A model generated the notes under the pieces. That model ran no database searches. It saw only the letters and a list, made by a program, of their open reading frames with translations, and was not told where the DNA came from. The translations under genes and the position numbers were made by a program. 8,502 bases of DNA from Planctomycetales bacterium 4484_123 (GTDB lineage Bacteria > Planctomycetota > Phycisphaerae > SM23-33): positions 1-8,502 of the forward strand of contig MVCS01000091.1 in the NCBI GenBank assembly GCA_002049885.1. The letters are read 5' to 3'. Of the stretch, positions 5,931-8,502 are shown piece after piece (within the stretch, counting starts at the first letter, position 1; every line of letters starts with the position of its first letter).

Positions 5931-7187
5931 ATGAGACGACTTGGGGCAGTCTGGCTCGCCGTGGGCCTGCTGGCGGTCCAGGCCGCCGGTGACCGTGTCG
6001 TCCTCAAGGACGGTCGGGTCTTCGAGGGCAAGGTCACCGAGGCCGAGGGCAAGGTCCTCATTGAGATGGCCTACGGCACCATCAGTTTCCCGCGTCCGGA
6101 GGTGGAGTCCATTCAGCGCATGCCCACCCCCGCCGAGTTGCTGGAATGGCAGCTTTCGCGGATCGACCGCACCGACCCGGACGCCCTCTTCCAGGCGGCG
6201 GCCTGGGCCAAGGACAACGACCTGCCAAAGCAGGCCGACGAACTGCTCAAGGAGGTCCTGGGCCTCAATCCCGATCACGTCCAGGCCCGCAAGCTGCTGG
6301 GCTACCTGCGCGCCGACGGAAAGTGGCTGAAGGTCTCCGAGGCACTGCAACTGGCCAGGGGCAAGCTGGAGGCAGGGAAGTACGCCCCGCTGCTGAAGGA
6401 GCTGCTGCCGGCCATCGAGGAAATGGCCCATGACGCCAAGGTGCGCCTGGAGGTGGCACATCTGGAGGCCCACGGCCAACTGCGGTCCAAACAGTTCGCC
6501 CGCGCCCGGGTGAGCTTCGAAGAACTCGCCCGGCGCGCCCCGCCGGCCCAGTCGCTGCGGTACCGGGTCATCGGCGAGGTCCTGGCCAAGCACCCCGACG
6601 GGATGTACGTGGTGAGCGCCAGCTACCCGCGCACCGCCATGGTGCTGGGGGCCGACGTCCCGACGCTCGAGCCGGGGCCGGCATCGCTGTCGCGCCCGGA
6701 GGTGCTGGCGGCGGCACTGCACGACTACGCCGCCAGGACCGTCAAGCAGGGCCAAGCCCTGATGGCCGAGGCCAAGCCGCTGGAACGCACCGAGCCGGAG
6801 GCGGCCAAGGCAAGATACGCCCGGGCCGGCAAGTGCTTCGACATCGCCGACGCCATCGTGCCCAACATCGCCCGCAGTTACCGTGTGGAGATCGTCCGCC
6901 GGCAGGTGGCCATCATCAACAACGACATCGACGGCGAGGCGGAGAAGTTCGACCTGCTCAAGGGCGAGCTGGGCAAGAAGAACCTCTCCCCCGCTGCCTA
7001 CCGCGACCTGCTCAGCCGGATGCTCCGCGCCCTGAATCACATCCGCGCCGACCTCGATGCCATTCTCAAGCTCACCGCCCCCTTCGAGCGCGAGCTGATC
7101 CTGGAGATCACTGACGCCAACGGCGAGTTGCAGAAGATAAACGCCCTCCGTCAGGTCGTCCTCGGGGAACTGAATGAACTGCGATAG
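5931..7187 (+). CDS. Secreted protein with small beta (Sm/SH3-like) N-terminal module and helical TPR-like body
   Basis: This is a 418-residue protein of unknown function. Residues 1-20 form a short signal peptide (M-R-R, then a hydrophobic core ending V-Q-A-A-G), so the mature protein probably begins at D21. Residues 21-62 form a compact beta module: D-R-V-V-L-K-D-G-R-V-F-E-G-K-V, then K-V-L-I-E-M-A-Y-G-T-I-S-F-P and E-V-E-S-I-Q. From memory this resembles modules that recur in exported planctomycete proteins. Residues 83-145 are helical and TPR-like (A-W-A-K-D-N-D-L-P-K-Q-A-D-E-L-L, L-N-P-D-H-V-Q-A-R), ending in D-G-K-W-L-K-V-S-E-A. Residues 150-418 look mostly alpha-helical with no motif I recognise; about 365-418 may be coiled coil. 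No catalytic signature is visible, so a scaffold or binding role is inferred. The next gene overlaps its end by 14 nt, indicating one operon with translational coupling. Confidence 0.85.
   Translation: MRRLGAVWLAVGLLAVQAAGDRVVLKDGRVFEGKVTEAEGKVLIEMAYGTISFPRPEVESIQRMPTPAELLEWQLSRIDRTDPDALFQAAAWAKDNDLPKQADELLKEVLGLNPDHVQARKLLGYLRADGKWLKVSEALQLARGKLEAGKYAPLLKELLPAIEEMAHDAKVRLEVAHLEAHGQLRSKQFARARVSFEELARRAPPAQSLRYRVIGEVLAKHPDGMYVVSASYPRTAMVLGADVPTLEPGPASLSRPEVLAAALHDYAARTVKQGQALMAEAKPLERTEPEAAKARYARAGKCFDIADAIVPNIARSYRVEIVRRQVAIINNDIDGEAEKFDLLKGELGKKNLSPAAYRDLLSRMLRALNHIRADLDAILKLTAPFERELILEITDANGELQKINALRQVVLGELNELR
7164..7168 (+). promoter_or_regulatory. Ribosome binding site of the peptidase gene, inside the preceding gene
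   Basis: GGGGA lies 5 nt before the ATG at 7174, within the last codons of the upstream gene. It supports this start and re-initiation or coupled translation across the 14-nt overlap. Confidence 0.5.
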
Positions 7188-8373
7188 ACCGGCCATCCTG
7201 GCATGCGTGCTGCTGGCCGGCGCCGCCTTGACGGCGCTGGCCACGACCGCCAGCCAGACGGTGACCGCTCAGACCCAGCGGGCCCTGGCCGCCCTGAGGG
7301 AAAAGGACTTCGCCCTGGCCGAACGCATCGCCCTCTCGGCCGCCCAGGCCCAGCCCGAGCGCGCCTGGCGGACCTGGCTGATCGTCGCCACCGCCCGGGA
7401 GCGCCGGCGGCAGTTCGAGGCGGCCACCGACGCCTACCGCGAGTTCCTCGCCATGTGCCGCTGCCCATCCGAGAGAACCTACGTACTGGAACGCATCCGG
7501 CAGTGCCAACGTGCCGCCAACCCGCCCCGGCCACCACTGCCGATCTCGAAGCGGCTGGGGCCCGCACAGCGACAGAGGCTGGCCAGGGTCCAGCAGCGCC
7601 TGTGGACCGAGTCCTCCCAGCATTTCCTGGTGCGGGCCCACAATGCCGAACTGGCCAAACTGGTGGCCGAGCAGGCGGAGACATCGCTGGAGCGCATCTG
7701 CCAGATCATCCTGCCCGGACAGGTCTATCCCCACAGCGTGGACGTGTACGTCTGGCCCACTGTCGAGGAGTACCTCAAGCACGCCGCCACCGCCCCGGAA
7801 TGGGCCGGCGGGTCCTTCAGCATCAAGCGCAGCGACGACGGACAGGTCGTGCGGCGCATCGACCTGACCCAACTGGACGGGCAGGGTCGCTTCGACACCA
7901 ACACGCTCGACCGCACCCTGCCGCACGAGATGTGTCACCTGGTGCTGGCCGAGTACTTCGGCGATGCCCACTGCCCGCTGGCCCTGAACGAAGGCCTGGC
8001 CATGATGGCCGAGGCCACGGTGGACAACCGCCGGCTGCTGCTGGCGGGGGCGGCGCTGGCCGGCTCCGGGCGCATCCCGTTGCCCGAACTGCTGCGCATG
8101 GAGCGCTGTGAAAGCGACAACGCCGAGGTCTTCTACGCCGAGTCCTTCAGCCTGGCGGCGTACCTGCACGCCCGGCTCACGGCGGATGAGTTCCGGGAGA
8201 TGCTGGAGCACATCAAGACGGGCCTGCCCCTGGACGAAGCCCTCCAGCGCGCCCTCTACGTCCCGCCCGACGAACGCTTCCTGGCCCGACTGGACAAGGC
8301 CTGGCAGACCGAGGCCATCCGCCAGTCACAGTTCCTCAGGGCACTGGAACCCACCATGACCGCCAGCCGGTGA
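7174..8373 (+). CDS. Exported gluzincin-type zinc metallopeptidase (peptidase MA-like) with TPR-like N-terminus
   Basis: This is a 399-residue protein. Residues 7-25 are hydrophobic (A-I-L-A-C-V-L-L-A-G-A-A-L-T-A-L-A) and act as a signal peptide or anchor; cleavage after A-L-A (21-23) or slightly later is plausible. C11 is too near the N-terminus for a lipobox. Residues 33-114 look like two TPR-type helical pairs (A-L-R-E-K-D-F-A-L-A-E-R, then F-E-A-A-T-D-A-Y-R-E-F-L). The catalytic domain spans about 145-385. It has the zinc motif H-E-M-C-H at 251-255 and L-N-E-G-L-A with E273, 17 residues later, as probable third ligand. HExxH plus a downstream N-E-G matches gluzincins and the peptidase MA-like group. 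Y321 in Y-A-E-S-F-S-L-A-A-Y-L fits a conserved helix of that group. Protein or peptide hydrolysis outside the cytoplasm is inferred; the substrate is unknown. It is coupled to the upstream secreted protein. The start is supported by the ribosome binding site 5 nt upstream. Confidence 0.87.
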   Translation: MNCDRPAILACVLLAGAALTALATTASQTVTAQTQRALAALREKDFALAERIALSAAQAQPERAWRTWLIVATARERRRQFEAATDAYREFLAMCRCPSERTYVLERIRQCQRAANPPRPPLPISKRLGPAQRQRLARVQQRLWTESSQHFLVRAHNAELAKLVAEQAETSLERICQIILPGQVYPHSVDVYVWPTVEEYLKHAATAPEWAGGSFSIKRSDDGQVVRRIDLTQLDGQGRFDTNTLDRTLPHEMCHLVLAEYFGDAHCPLALNEGLAMMAEATVDNRRLLLAGAALAGSGRIPLPELLRMERCESDNAEVFYAESFSLAAYLHARLTADEFREMLEHIKTGLPLDEALQRALYVPPDERFLARLDKAWQTEAIRQSQFLRALEPTMTASR

Positions 8374-8435
8374 ATCGCCGCCGGTCCCACCTGGCTGCCC
8401 GAACGACCAGCCCAACCGCCGCCCTGCCAAAGCCG

Positions 8436-8465
8436 TTGCCAATGCCGGCCGATGTGGGTTATGAT
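8436..8465 (+). promoter_or_regulatory. Sigma70-like promoter pointing out of the right edge
   Basis: TTGCCA (8436-8441, 5 of 6 matches) and TATGAT (8460-8465, 5 of 6 matches) are separated by 18 nt, the best sigma70-like pair in the window. It lies in the 129-nt non-coding stretch after the peptidase stop, where I see no clear terminator. A start near 8472 and the final bases ACAAGG, possibly the beginning of a ribosome binding site, suggest a gene starting just beyond the window. Confidence 0.55.
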
Positions 8466-8502
8466 TCCCGCAGGCCGCGGCGCCGGCACGAATCTCACAA
8501 GG

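Noticed and set aside
7174..7240. Lipoprotein signal using C11 of the peptidase
   Set aside because: I-L-A-C resembles a lipobox, but only ten residues precede it with no usable charged and hydrophobic stretch; the main hydrophobic segment continues beyond the Cys.
5883..7244. Minus-strand 453-codon open frame
   Set aside because: It is antisense to the secreted Sm/SH3-like gene, which has a signal peptide and ribosome binding site; the shadow is a Val/Gly/Leu/Asp-rich string without motifs.
7108..8211. Minus-strand 367-codon open frame
   Set aside because: It is antisense to the peptidase gene, whose HExxH plus N-E-G motifs are in the plus-strand frame; no domain is visible in the antisense frame.
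8256..8498. Minus-strand 80-codon frame at the right edge
   Set aside because: It overlaps the peptidase end in antisense and the promoter region; no ribosome binding site or recognisable sequence.

Overview
The window is very GC-rich, densely coded DNA that is almost certainly bacterial and chromosomal. The protein types suggest a Planctomycetota-like member of the PVC group. They include a secreted protein opening with a D-R-V-V-L-K-D-G-R-V-F-E-G-K module followed by a 'DGKW' helical region, an exported HExxH peptidase with an N-terminal TPR-like region, a divergent YchF-type ATPase and a very large AsmA-like protein. The taxonomic assignment is an inference from protein style; there is no rRNA or other marker gene.

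Layout. Two gene groups diverge from a 240-bp intergenic region (5691-5930). The leftward group (minus strand) reads ychF-like ATPase (4620-5690), then a 1460-residue AsmA/TamB-type membrane-anchored protein (151-4533), then the first 39 codons of a gene leaving the window at base 1 (1-117) whose start resembles GH130 glycosidases/phosphorylases. The rightward group (plus strand) is a two-gene operon: a secreted 418-residue protein (5931-7187), overlapped by 14 nt by a 399-residue exported gluzincin-type metallopeptidase (7174-8373). The last 129 bases contain no gene but carry a good sigma70-like promoter pointing out of the window.

How the genes may work together. Three of the five genes (AsmA-like, secreted Sm/SH3-like protein, peptidase) are predicted to act in the membrane or outside the cytoplasm. 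The AsmA-like protein has one N-terminal membrane anchor and a long chain of about nine beta-rich units of 113-138 residues. That fits the bridge or groove proteins thought to carry lipids between membranes. The two secreted proteins are translationally coupled and so probably act together. The cytosolic ATPase and the putative glycoside enzyme give no clear common pathway with them.

I see no mobile element, CRISPR array, tRNA or rRNA. The long opposite-strand reading frames are antisense shadows typical of very GC-rich coding DNA. The least ordinary signals are the repeat architecture of the AsmA-like protein, the divergent YchF active site, a terminator-like hairpin in the ychF leader, overlapping divergent promoters, and a possible leaderless start for the AsmA-like gene.
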